From Firm-04 sp045617625 (GTDB lineage: Bacteria > Bacillota > Clostridia > Oscillospirales > Ruminococcaceae), in contig JAZLJA010000012.1 in the NCBI GenBank assembly GCA_045617625.1, positions 157,929 through 221,928 on the forward strand: a DNA stretch of 64,000 nt. The letters run 5' to 3'. The notes beneath the pieces were generated by a model. The model was not told the origin of the DNA and searched no databases. It saw only the letters and a program-made list of their open reading frames with translations. Every line of letters begins with the position of its first letter. Position 1 is the first letter of the stretch. A program made the translations under genes and the position numbers. Positions 26,471-42,251 of this stretch are shown here, one piece after another.

Positions 26471-27205
26471 ATGGAAAAAGTCAGAATTCAAAAGCTGCTT
26501 TCGGAGTGCGGATATTGTTCGCGGCGCAAAGCAGAGGCACTCATCAGCGCAGGCAGAGTGAAGTGCAACGGCAGACCTGTCAAGCTGGGCGATCAGGCAA
26601 CTGCCCGCGATCTGCTCTCGGTGGATGGCGAAAACATCGTTATTCCGAAGAAAAAAGCACATCGCTATATCATGCTGAACAAGCCCCGCGGCTACGTGAC
26701 AACGCTCTCGGACGAACAGGGCAGAAAATGCGTCACGGATCTGCTCACGGATGTCGGAGAGCGCGTGTACCCCATCGGGCGGCTTGACCGCAACTCGGAG
26801 GGGCTTCTGCTGTTCACCAACGACGGCGAATTTGCAAACGACATCATGCATCCCTCACGGGAAGTGTCGAAAACTTATCGCGTGACGGTGCGCCCGCCTG
26901 TCTCGGAAGATCAGCTTGCGCGAATGGCGGCAGGTGTCACGCTGGATGACGGATTTCAGACATCGCCTGCAAACATTGTGACACAGACGGTCGAGGCGGA
27001 GCGTGTGGTGCTGCTCGTGACGATTCACGAAGGCAAAAAGCGCGAGGTGCGCCGAATGTGCGACGCAGTGGGGCTGGAAGTGGCGCGACTGCGGAGAACG
27101 AGCATCGGGCCGGTGAAACTCGGGATGCTGAAACCCGGAGCATGGCGCGATCTGACCTCGGAAGAACTGCGCGCACTGCGTCAGGCGATCGGCAGAGAGA
27201 AATAA
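26471..27205 (+). CDS. rluB: 16S/23S rRNA pseudouridine synthase (RluB/RsuA family)
   Basis: 244 residues. An N-terminal S4 RNA-binding domain (RIQKLLSECGYCSRRKAEALI) precedes the catalytic domain with Asp in GRLDRNSEGLLLFTNDG. RsuA-type family with KTYRVTV and EGKKREVRRMC. Converts a uridine in ribosomal RNA to pseudouridine. The common neighbour of gerW in related genomes. Ends at a bidirectional terminator. Confidence 0.92.
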   Translation: MEKVRIQKLLSECGYCSRRKAEALISAGRVKCNGRPVKLGDQATARDLLSVDGENIVIPKKKAHRYIMLNKPRGYVTTLSDEQGRKCVTDLLTDVGERVYPIGRLDRNSEGLLLFTNDGEFANDIMHPSREVSKTYRVTVRPPVSEDQLARMAAGVTLDDGFQTSPANIVTQTVEAERVVLLVTIHEGKKREVRRMCDAVGLEVARLRRTSIGPVKLGMLKPGAWRDLTSEELRALRQAIGREK

Positions 27206-27214
27206 AGACACAAT

Positions 27215-27255
27215 ATAAAAATGAGGACGACTTTCGGTCGTCCGCATTTTTGTAT
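27215..27255. terminator. Bidirectional terminator between rluB and trpB-like gene
   Basis: GGACGAC (27225-27231) and GTCGTCC (27237-27243) enclose TTTCG. T-tracts follow on the plus strand (GCATTTTTGT) and on the minus strand (TCATTTTTATATTG), so it serves both convergent genes. Confidence 0.75.
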
Positions 27256-27282
27256 CTGCGATAAATGCACGTTTGTCGGGAA

Positions 27283-28656
27283 TCAGTCCATCTTCGGCAG
27301 TTTTTCGAGTGCAGCAGCAATTTCGTCATCCGTCGGGATATAATCCGTCAAAGTGCCGTTGTTGTGCTTCTCATATGCCATCATGTCAAAATAGCCGGTA
27401 CCCGTCAAGCCGAACACGATGTTCTTCGCTTCGCCCGTTTCCTTGCATTTCATTGCCTCGTCGATCGCAACCTTGATCGCGTGTGAACTCTCAGGCGCAG
27501 GCAAAATACCCTCGACCCGTGCAAACTCGACTGCCGCCTTGAACACCTCTGTCTGCTTGACCGACACCGCCTCCAGCAAGCCCTGATCATGCAGCTCCGA
27601 AAGCGTGCTGTTCATGCCGTGATAACGCAGACCACCCGCATGATTCGGCGCAGGGATATAATCGCAGCCCAGCGTGTACATCTTCGCCAGCGGACAGATC
27701 ATGCCCGTATCGCAGAAGTCATACGCATATTTTCCTCGTGTCAGCGACGGACAGGATGCAGGCTCGACTGCGATGAATTTGTAATTTGCCTCGCCGCGAA
27801 GCTGCTGTCCGGCAAACGGCGCGATCAAGCCACCCAGATTGGAACCGCCGCCCGCACAGCCGATGATGATATCCGCCTGAATGCCGTATTTGTCGAGTGC
27901 CGCTTTTGCCTCCAGACCAATGACCGACTGATGCAGCATCACCTGATTCAGCACAGAGCCCAGCACATAGCGATAACCCTCGTTGGACGATGCGCATTCC
28001 ACTGCCTCGGACACCGCACAGCCCAGACTTCCGCCCGTGCCGGGATGCTCCGCAAGAATTTTTCTGCCAACTGCCGTCGTCTCGGAGGGCGACGGTGTCA
28101 CCGATGCGCCGTAAGTGCGCATCACCTCGCGGCGAAACGGCTTCTGCTCATAGCTGACCTTGACCATGAACACCTTGCAGTCCAGATCGAAATAAGAACA
28201 CGCCATCGAAAGTGCCGTGCCCCACTGACCTGCACCCGTCTCGGTGGTGACGCCCTTCAAGCCCTGCTTTTTTGCATAGTAAGCCTGTGCGATCGCAGAA
28301 TTGAGCTTGTGACTGCCCGATGTGTTATTGCCCTCAAACTTATAATAGATGTGAGCGGGGGTGCCGAGTTTCTTTTCCAGACAATATGCACGCACCAGCG
28401 GCGCAGGACGATACATCTTATAAAAATCGCGGATCTCCTCAGGAATCGGGATATAGGCGTCCTGATCGTTCAGTTCCTGCTCGGCAAGCTCGCGGCAGAA
28501 CACCTGTGAAAGCTCATCGAGCGTCGCAGGCTTGTGCGTCTGCGGGTTGAGCAGCGGTGCAGGCTTTTTCTGCATATCCGCGCGCAGATTGTACCATGCC
28601 TTCGGCATTTCGTCTTCAGTCAGATAGATTTTGTAAGGGATGTTCGGATTTGCCAT
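27283..28656 (-). CDS. trpB: Stand-alone TrpB-like PLP enzyme (TrpB2 type)
   Basis: 457 residues, about 50 longer than classical TrpB, with the TrpB2-type insert at the N-terminus. The cofactor lysine is in NNTSGSHKLNSA, with ETGAGQWGTALS, GCAGGGSNLGG for phosphate binding and the FGLTGTGYFDMMAY end. It should make tryptophan from indole (or phosphoserine-type substrates) and serine. No trpA or other trp gene is near. Preceded by a T-box leader with a likely Trp codon, which supports the role independently of homology. Confidence 0.9.
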   Translation of the reverse strand: MANPNIPYKIYLTEDEMPKAWYNLRADMQKKPAPLLNPQTHKPATLDELSQVFCRELAEQELNDQDAYIPIPEEIRDFYKMYRPAPLVRAYCLEKKLGTPAHIYYKFEGNNTSGSHKLNSAIAQAYYAKKQGLKGVTTETGAGQWGTALSMACSYFDLDCKVFMVKVSYEQKPFRREVMRTYGASVTPSPSETTAVGRKILAEHPGTGGSLGCAVSEAVECASSNEGYRYVLGSVLNQVMLHQSVIGLEAKAALDKYGIQADIIIGCAGGGSNLGGLIAPFAGQQLRGEANYKFIAVEPASCPSLTRGKYAYDFCDTGMICPLAKMYTLGCDYIPAPNHAGGLRYHGMNSTLSELHDQGLLEAVSVKQTEVFKAAVEFARVEGILPAPESSHAIKVAIDEAMKCKETGEAKNIVFGLTGTGYFDMMAYEKHNNGTLTDYIPTDDEIAAALEKLPKMD

Positions 28657-28734
28657 TTGGATGCACTCCTTTCAGAATTGCGGCAAAAGCTGCCGCGGTC
28701 GGATGTCGGGGAATCATAGTATGTGCGGTTTTCA

Positions 28735-29013
28735 AAATAAAAATCGCCCGTCCCCGACAAAATCAGTTTGTCAAGGACGAGCGTTGCTCGCGGTGCCACC
28801 TTGATTCGCAGCAGATATCTCCGCCGCGCACTTACGGAATACTACCATATTCCTGACAACTCACGTATGTCCACACGTCGCAGTTTTATCGGCATGAAGC
28901 TGCCGACTGCGCCCTCCGCGGGCCATTTGATGACTTGTGTTCCGTTCGGTTCTCAGCATCCCGAACTCTCTGTGGGGGCATCATCATCTTTATCTCCGCA
29001 TCAACGGTTTCTG
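28735..29013 (-). promoter_or_regulatory. T-box riboswitch leader of trpB (likely tRNA-Trp)
   Basis: On the minus strand the leader has Stem I features (AGAGAG followed by a stem TTCGG/CCGAA with a TGCTGAGAA loop). A candidate specifier UGG lies at 28923-28925 in TCAAATGGCCC, and the T-box core AAGGTGGCACCGCG is at 28790-28803. A terminator follows: CGCTCGTCC-type stem (about 28743-28781) with ATTTTTATTTT. Uncharged tRNA-Trp would stabilise the antiterminator and switch on trpB. The T-box call is firm; the codon is likely but was placed by eye. Confidence 0.9.
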
Positions 29014-29018
29014 CCTGT

Positions 29019-29047
29019 ATTATAGCACGGAAAATCGGATTTGTCAA
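29019..29047 (-). promoter_or_regulatory. Promoter of the T-box/trpB transcript
   Basis: Minus strand: perfect TTGACA (29042-29047), 17 bases, perfect TATAAT (29019-29024). The start of transcription near 29012 matches the 5' edge of the T-box. Confidence 0.85.
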
Positions 29048-29066
29048 GTGCTTTTTTGTGGATAAT

Positions 29067-29837
29067 TCAGGAATTTGTTTCCGCAGATGAATGCGGCATT
29101 GCATCGAGCTCGGCAAGCTGATGCATATTTTCCGAATCGAGAATGCCCAAAACAGGGGATGCATCGCGGATGTCTTCGCGGGAACGGTCATGATAGCCAT
29201 TCAGATAATGCATCGAAAGGGGCACGGATTCATCATCGAGAATGTCATCCATCCTGTCACTGCGGTGAACGACTTCATCTGCCTTGACACGCACGCCTTC
29301 CAGTTCTGCCTGATAGCGTGTGATCTTTTCCTTGACCTGCCGCCGCTCACTCTGCTCCGCAAACGTAAAATCAAAGACCGGAAACCCTTCCTCCTCTGAA
29401 AGATCAGCCCACTGACCGCAGCGAAAAAGAAGCCAGATACAAAAGCCGACCGCAGGCAGCAGCAGCGCAATACCCAGCAGCGAATACACGAGTGCCACAC
29501 ACAAAGCGGTGAAAATCATCAGATAAATGCACAGATTCCGCTTTCGCAGAAGTGCTGCCGCCAAACAACCACCGTAAACAGGCAGCGAAAGCAACCCTGC
29601 CGCAATGATATTTTGCTGCAAAAGAATTTGTCCCCAGCTTGACAGCCAGTTGTGATTCTCGGCTTTGACACCCAAACCTGTCATCAGCATCAGACCAGCC
29701 GAAGCCGCCCCGAAAATCGCCAGAAGATAAATGGACGCCAACGCAAGCTTCTCAAACGAATGCTCCAGCCGCTCCTTTTTTTTGCGGTTGATATCAAACC
29801 GTTTGCGCCGTGTTTCATCGTCGTAGATACTCGGCAT
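29067..29837 (-). CDS. Membrane protein of unknown function
   Basis: 256 residues from MPSIYDDETRRKRFD. A basic cytoplasmic start is followed by about four membrane segments (roughly 28-52, 65-90, 95-115, 118-140) and a charged cytoplasmic C-terminal half with helical, possibly coiled-coil character (ERRQVKEKITRYQAELEGV). Start by AGAGGTG ten bases upstream. No family recognised. It diverges from rpoB. A minus-strand promoter at 30130-30158 could drive it with a long leader. Confidence 0.65.
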   Translation of the reverse strand: MPSIYDDETRRKRFDINRKKKERLEHSFEKLALASIYLLAIFGAASAGLMLMTGLGVKAENHNWLSSWGQILLQQNIIAAGLLSLPVYGGCLAAALLRKRNLCIYLMIFTALCVALVYSLLGIALLLPAVGFCIWLLFRCGQWADLSEEEGFPVFDFTFAEQSERRQVKEKITRYQAELEGVRVKADEVVHRSDRMDDILDDESVPLSMHYLNGYHDRSREDIRDASPVLGILDSENMHQLAELDAMPHSSAETNS

Positions 29838-29895
29838 CGGAATCTCACACCTCTCTCTTTCGCCGCACAGCCCCAAAAAACAAACCCCCCCGCCC

Positions 29896-29938
29896 GAATG
29901 CTTTTTTCGCCCAAAAAATTACGGGGAAAAATGCATTC
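29896..29938. repeat. Imperfect 16-base-pair hairpin in the rpoB upstream region
   Basis: GAATGCTTTTTTCGCCC pairs imperfectly with GGGGAAAAATGCATTC around a short AT loop. It lies in the gene-free stretch 29838-30318, upstream of the divergent membrane-protein gene. Outside this hairpin and the two promoters nothing else was recognised in the gap. Confidence 0.4.
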
Positions 29939-30057
29939 CGTGAGGGGTGATTTTTCGCGTGGCAGCGGCAAAACCGCAATAGCACCAAAAAAGCCGTACT
30001 TCACCCGAATGAAATGCGGCAGATTATATGAAGTTGCAGAAAGAGCCTTCCCAAAGC

Positions 30058-30086
30058 TTGACAAACAGGCGAAATTTCAGTATAAT
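30058..30086 (+). promoter_or_regulatory. Promoter of rpoBC
   Basis: TTGACA (30058-30063), 17 bases, TATAAT (30081-30086), perfect consensus. Transcription near 30093 gives a leader of about 225 bases before rpoB. Faces the minus-strand promoter at 30130-30158. Confidence 0.75.
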
Positions 30087-30129
30087 ATTAGAATGCCTGA
30101 TTTAGCGCAATCAGCTCTTTGCTGCATAA

Positions 30130-30158
30130 AGTATAGCACAGAATCCACGGATTGTCAA
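30130..30158 (-). promoter_or_regulatory. Minus-strand promoter facing the rpoB promoter
   Basis: Minus strand: TTGACA (30153-30158), 17 bases, TATACT (30130-30135). It fires leftward, near 30123, into the rpoB promoter, and would lead to the membrane-protein gene at 29837 after about 285 bases. The first 13 bases (TTGACAATCCGTG) are identical to the promoter at 62338-62366. Confidence 0.55.
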
Positions 30159-30318
30159 GCCCCAAATTTCCCGATTTCGCATCCACCCTCTCAGGCATTC
30201 GGGAGAGAAGAAGGCATCTCAAATCCTGCGGAGCAGAAGCTTGTTTTTCACGTTTCTGTGTTGATTGCGTTTGATTCATACAGCCGTTGTTCAACAAAAA
30301 GTCAGGAGGTTTTTGCCC

Positions 30319-34287
<3,969 letters not shown>

Positions 34288-34332
34288 TGCCCCTTGTTCT
34301 CACAAAACCGCACAACGCGTATGAAAGGAATC

Positions 34333-34363
34333 CCGCAGATGCAGCAAACACCTGCATCTGCGG
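34333..34363 (+). repeat. Perfect intercistronic hairpin between rpoB and rpoC
   Basis: CCGCAGATGCAG (34333-34344) and CTGCATCTGCGG (34352-34363) form a perfect 12-base-pair stem with a 7-base loop. No T-tract follows, so it is not a simple terminator. It may be an RNA-processing or stability element that sets the ratio of the two subunits. Confidence 0.6.
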
Positions 34364-34441
34364 TGAACGGACACTGACCGAAACCCCCTGAAACCCCCGT
34401 TTCATCGGTTTCGACACATATACGATTTAGGAGGGAACGTT

Positions 34442-38242
<3,801 letters not shown>

Positions 38243-38276
38243 TGTGTGACGGCAAGACCAATATTTGACACAACGC

Positions 38277-38316
38277 AAAAGGGGAATTTCGCTGGAATTT
38301 CCCCTTTTCGTTTTAC
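38277..38316 (+). terminator. Terminator of rpoBC
   Basis: AAAAGGGGAATTTC (38277-38290) pairs with GAATTTCCCCTTTT (38295-38308), one mismatch, followed by CGTTTTA. Confidence 0.7.
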
Positions 38317-38349
38317 CGACAGATACAGATAGAATAGGAAGTGAAAGCC

Positions 38350-39903
38350 ATGACAAAACGTATTTTTGCGGCTGTGACGGCGATCTGGCTCGCTGCGGCA
38401 CTGCCCGTGAATGCAGCTGCCGAAACCACCACGGCTGAAACAACTACCACCACCGCAGAAACCACAACCGCTGCCGATTCCTCCGCCACAACCACATCCG
38501 CGGAAACAACGACGACGACAACCGCAACCGAAACCACCACCGTATCCACCCCTGCATCAACCACAACCTCCACCACCTGTGACCCGCTCTCCGGTATGCA
38601 GTACACAGTCAGCGAAAATGGCGTATGTATTGATATTTTCAACTGGTATAACGAGTCGGTCGTCACGGTGCCTGAAACGATCGAAGGCAAACCTGTCACA
38701 AAAATCGGCAGCCGTGCATTTCAGTATTGCTATGCGGATGCTGTGATCCTGCCCGACACCGTCACCGAAATCGGCGATTATGCCTTTGTGGGCTGCTGCT
38801 ATCTCACCGCGTTTGATGTTCCGCAGGCTTGCAAAAAAATCGGATACAGTGCATTTTCGGGCTGCGATTCACTTGCTTCCATCAGCGTGCCCGATTCCGT
38901 CACCGAAATTGGTGCCTACGCGCTCGAAGACACCGCATTTATATCGCAGAACAGCAATGATTTCGTCATGCTTGGCGATGGGCTGCTCTATGCCTATCAG
39001 GGGCAAAACACGGCACAGGTCACGATTCCCGATACCGTCAAAACCATCGGCGCTTACGCATTCGCGGAGCATCACGAGTTGACCGCTGTCACGATTCCCG
39101 CATCGGTGGAGCGCATTCAGGACGGTGCATTTGAATACTGCACGGAACTTGCCAAAATCGACCTGCAAGGCACACCCGGCGAATTGGCACTCGGTGCCGT
39201 GGCAAACACCAAATGGTTCACCGAAAGCAAAGAGGATTTTCTCACTCTCGGCAGCATTCTCGTCGCATATCACGGCGACGATACGGAAGTCACGGTGCCG
39301 GAAGGCATCACGGCGATCGGCAACAGCGCATTTGAAAACAACCCTGCGGTCGCAATTGTGCGCCTGCCCGAATCCGTCACGGAAATACGCAAAGCGGCGT
39401 TTTACAAATGTAGTTCGCTTCAGGTGCTGACGACGGGCAATCAGGTGAAAAGCATCGGTGATGCTGCATTTTTCCGCTGCACGGCACTGAAATATATTCG
39501 TGTGGGACAAGCACTGGAGCGTATTGGTGAACGCGGATTTGCGTCGTGCGACAATTTGACAGAAGTGCATCTGCCCGATACGGTCACGGAAATCGGCGAC
39601 AAAGCAATCGGGTGGAATTATGATCCTGATGCCGATAGCTACAAGAAAAATGACGCAGTTACGATATTTGCAAACGCTGAACCCGTCATCGCCTATGCAG
39701 AGGCAAATGACATCGCACACGAGCCGCTGCCCGAGGAGGAAAACACCGAACCTGCACCGATCGTCACCACCACAGCAGGTCTGGACGATGTGCTGAAGGC
39801 GGCAAAAGACCCGAATCTGCGCGGCGGCGTGATCGCAGCAGGCACAGGCGGCGTTCTGGTCGTCGGCGCACTGATCGCATGGCTTTTCCGCAAAAAGAAA
39901 TAA
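38350..39903 (+). CDS. Thr-rich, membrane-anchored BspA-type LRR surface protein
   Basis: 517 residues from MTKRIFAAVTAIW (AGGAAG eight bases upstream; a GTG at 38341 is in frame). Signal peptide to about residue 23, then a Thr-rich spacer (about 24-75, repeats of ETTT) likely to be an extended or glycosylated stalk. Six or more BspA-type LRRs follow (VTIPDTVKTIGAYAF, AIVRLPESVTEIRKAAF and others). A C-terminal membrane anchor with a basic end (VVGALIAWLFRKKK) closes the protein. Such proteins usually mediate adhesion. Flanked by terminators on both sides, so monocistronic. Confidence 0.88.
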   Translation: MTKRIFAAVTAIWLAAALPVNAAAETTTAETTTTTAETTTAADSSATTTSAETTTTTTATETTTVSTPASTTTSTTCDPLSGMQYTVSENGVCIDIFNWYNESVVTVPETIEGKPVTKIGSRAFQYCYADAVILPDTVTEIGDYAFVGCCYLTAFDVPQACKKIGYSAFSGCDSLASISVPDSVTEIGAYALEDTAFISQNSNDFVMLGDGLLYAYQGQNTAQVTIPDTVKTIGAYAFAEHHELTAVTIPASVERIQDGAFEYCTELAKIDLQGTPGELALGAVANTKWFTESKEDFLTLGSILVAYHGDDTEVTVPEGITAIGNSAFENNPAVAIVRLPESVTEIRKAAFYKCSSLQVLTTGNQVKSIGDAAFFRCTALKYIRVGQALERIGERGFASCDNLTEVHLPDTVTEIGDKAIGWNYDPDADSYKKNDAVTIFANAEPVIAYAEANDIAHEPLPEEENTEPAPIVTTTAGLDDVLKAAKDPNLRGGVIAAGTGGVLVVGALIAWLFRKKK

Positions 39904-39946
39904 AAAAAGGAACCATCCCAAAAGTTACGGGATGGTTCTTTTTTTA
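39904..39946. terminator. Bidirectional terminator between LRR gene and spoVAC
   Basis: GGAACCATCCC (39909-39919) and GGGATGGTTC (39929-39938) with A- and T-runs outside on both strands. It slightly overlaps the spoVAC stop. Confidence 0.75.
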
Positions 39947-40393
39947 TCGGAAATACATGAAAATCCAGATGAGCAGACCATATACGGCAGAAGCGGCAGA
40001 ACCGTAGAGGATCACGGGGCCAGCAATCGTGAAAATCTTCGTACCAACGCCCAAAATGAAGCCTTCAGTTTTGGATTCGACCGCCGCAGAGGATACGGCA
40101 TTTGCGAAGCCCGTAATCGGGACAAGCGTGCCCGCGCCGCCGTGTTTGGCAAGCTTTTCGTAAAGCCCGAGCCCCGTGAACAGCGCCGAGCAAAAAACCA
40201 GAATCACCGAAGTCCATGCCGCCGCATCTTTTTCCGATATCGAAAAAGAGAGCAAAATCGTGCGAATCACCTCGCCAAGCAAACAAATCGTGCCGCCGAT
40301 GCAGAATGCTTTTGGCAGCGTTTGCCGCGATGGAGTCTGCTGCGATGCCTGCCGCACCAATGCCTGATATTCTTTCGGGGACATTTCACCCAT
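39944..40393 (-). CDS. spoVAC: Stage V sporulation protein AC
   Basis: 149 residues from MGEMSPKEYQ (GGAG eight bases upstream). Family block GAGTLVPITGFANAVSSAAV followed by ESKTEGFILGVGTKIF and the IAGPVILYG end, with four membrane segments. SpoVAC forms part of the dipicolinic-acid channel in the spore membrane. The usual partners spoVAD and spoVAE are not adjacent. A TGAATA at the stop of the upstream gene resembles a sigma-G -35 box, but no good -10 was found. Confidence 0.88.
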   Translation of the reverse strand: MGEMSPKEYQALVRQASQQTPSRQTLPKAFCIGGTICLLGEVIRTILLSFSISEKDAAAWTSVILVFCSALFTGLGLYEKLAKHGGAGTLVPITGFANAVSSAAVESKTEGFILGVGTKIFTIAGPVILYGSAASAVYGLLIWIFMYFR

Positions 40394-40449
40394 AGAAAAC
40401 GCTCCTTTCCGCGTGTTTGCTTTATTTTTCGCGAAAAAGAGCGTTTTAT

Positions 40450-41673
40450 TCATTTGGCAGCGGGAATCAGTGAAAATGTGCCGTTGAGGCACTCCGCAAA
40501 GAAGGCATCGTTATCATCGAAAATCCAGATTTTACGTGTTATTTCGTCAATTCCGTTCTGCTGTGGCGAAAAACTCCAAAGGTTGGATTCAAACGTGTAG
40601 GCAGGGACGTAATCCTCGAAAAAGCCGCCGATCGTGTCATGGCTCTGAACATACGCATCATAATCCGCGTATTTAGGGCGTTTTTCGTTGCTGTTGCAGT
40701 TGAGTGTGTACGTATAATCCGTATCATCGCTGAACAGGGCGCGGAGCACCGCAGAGGGCTGATTGTAAGTGAATGTCAGCGTGCGTTTGCCCGAATTTTT
40801 CGTATTTGCGTGATATTTGAAATTGTTCAGTGAAAACTGATACGTCGTTCCGCTGACCAGATTTTCTTTCACGTCGTTGATGGGGAATGCGGAACTGGAA
40901 TTGGCGGGCAACTGCGGATTTGTTTCAAGGAAAATATTGCTGTCGATGTCGATGGGAATCTTCGTATCTGCGTTGATCAACGATAATATCCCTGACACGG
41001 TTATGTCAGAATCGGTGCCGTTTATCATTGTCACAAGCAATGTGTCTGCCGCTGTCTGCTGCACGTCGCAAATGACGACATCACCACAAAAACACAGCTT
41101 CTCCTTGATTTCCGACTGCCGCTGCATGACTTCATCAAAACTTTTGCGCCGAGCCAGAAACGTTGACCAGAGATTTTCGAGTGCCTCAGCGGTGACGGTT
41201 TCCTGCGGCGGATTCATCAGGCGTGTGACTTGCGCAAACTGCGTTTCAGCCATGCTGTAAATCTCGGACACATCTTCATTGCAGGCTTGATATCTCGAAA
41301 TCAATGAAGATACTTGACTTTCGTTCCCTGTGAATGCTGTTTCCGCGTTGCTTCTGCTGCTGTCTGCATACTCAGCAGCAGCCTTGTTGTAAAGGATCAC
41401 GGCGGTGCCGCAGACAATCACAACCGCTGCCGCGACGCTCACAAATCGACGCAGATAGGACGTTTTCGTAATCGGAGTTTGATTTTGCATCCCGTCACGC
41501 GGCTTGATATCATCAAAATCATTGCTGATGCTTGCATTTTCGGCGATACCCGCATCTGCCGTCTGTAAACGGATCTTTGCCAGAGTATCATTTCTGAACC
41601 GCTGTGAGGCGCGGATTTTTCGAGCAGATTCTGCATATTCCGACAAAATATCCTTGGACTCATCAGATTTCAA
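40450..41673 (-). CDS. Membrane protein paired with ECF sigma factor (probable anti-sigma)
   Basis: 407 residues. A cytoplasmic N-terminal 70 residues (MKSDESKDILSEYAESARKI) is followed by one membrane segment (about 74-92) and a large extracytoplasmic part of about 310 residues with no family I recognise. The ATG overlaps the sigma-factor stop by four bases (ATGA), the common layout of sigma/anti-sigma pairs. No zinc HxxxCxxC anti-sigma motif was seen in the N-terminus, so the role is inferred from position and topology. Confidence 0.7.
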   Translation of the reverse strand: MKSDESKDILSEYAESARKIRASQRFRNDTLAKIRLQTADAGIAENASISNDFDDIKPRDGMQNQTPITKTSYLRRFVSVAAAVVIVCGTAVILYNKAAAEYADSSRSNAETAFTGNESQVSSLISRYQACNEDVSEIYSMAETQFAQVTRLMNPPQETVTAEALENLWSTFLARRKSFDEVMQRQSEIKEKLCFCGDVVICDVQQTAADTLLVTMINGTDSDITVSGILSLINADTKIPIDIDSNIFLETNPQLPANSSSAFPINDVKENLVSGTTYQFSLNNFKYHANTKNSGKRTLTFTYNQPSAVLRALFSDDTDYTYTLNCNSNEKRPKYADYDAYVQSHDTIGGFFEDYVPAYTFESNLWSFSPQQNGIDEITRKIWIFDDNDAFFAECLNGTFSLIPAAK

Positions 41674-42158
41674 AGCACATCATTCTCCTTTCCGAATTGA
41701 TCTTTCAGGGCACGGCGGGCGCGGCGAATGCGAGAAGCGACGGTGCTGCGCGGAATTTGCAGTATCTTCGCGGTTTCTGATATCGTGTAACCCTCCACGA
41801 AATGCAGGCACATCGGCAGGCGAACCTCTTTGGGCAAACGCATGACCGCTGCGAGAATGCTCTCCTCACGCGATGTGAAAATCGTCGCAGATTCTGATAA
41901 AATCTGCTCTGTCTCCAGAGAAACGGTGCGCGTATGCTCTGCGGATTTGTTCATATCTTTGGCGAGATTGACCGCAGTGCGAATCAGCCACGGCAGGATG
42001 TGGTCATCCTCCATCTCATCAGGGGCGGCAAGCAGACGCAAAAACGCTTCCTGCGTGCAGTCCTCCGCCTCATGCTGCGTGCCTGTCATGTGCCATGCCG
42101 CACGGAGAACCTTGTCCGAACACTTCAGGAATGCCGATTCTACGCGGTTTTTGTGCAT
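41670..42158 (-). CDS. ECF-family RNA polymerase sigma factor
   Basis: 162 residues. Region 2 contains HEAEDCTQEAFLRLL; region 4 helix-turn-helix is EGYTISETAKILQIPRSTVASRIRRARRAL. Typical short ECF factor of the SigW/SigV type. GGGAGG lies upstream of ATG. A promoter with ECF character (42202-42230) lies about 45 bases upstream, hinting at autoregulation. Confidence 0.92.
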   Translation of the reverse strand: MHKNRVESAFLKCSDKVLRAAWHMTGTQHEAEDCTQEAFLRLLAAPDEMEDDHILPWLIRTAVNLAKDMNKSAEHTRTVSLETEQILSESATIFTSREESILAAVMRLPKEVRLPMCLHFVEGYTISETAKILQIPRSTVASRIRRARRALKDQFGKENDVL

Positions 42159-42201
42159 CCGTTGACCACCTCCCGTTCACGGTATGACAGCCCCTAATTT
42201 A

Positions 42202-42230
42202 TATACGATTGCGGGGCAAAAAAATGTTCA
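42202..42230 (-). promoter_or_regulatory. Possible ECF-type autoregulated promoter
   Basis: Minus strand: TGAACA (42225-42230), 17 bases, CGTATA (42202-42207). This matches the SigW-class pattern TGAAAC/CGTATA fairly well and sits just before the ECF gene. By-eye call. Confidence 0.45.
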
Positions 42231-42251
42231 CGTTCAAGAAATATTTATCAT

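Noticed and set aside
38420..38580. Repeated ACC/ACA-rich DNA that could be taken for a tandem array
   Set aside because: It is in frame and codes for the Thr-rich stalk of the LRR surface protein; no CRISPR-like spacing.
40393..40450. Sigma-G-type promoter for spoVAC
   Set aside because: TGAATA is present, but no CATA-type -10 box lies at the right spacing, so it was not listed.
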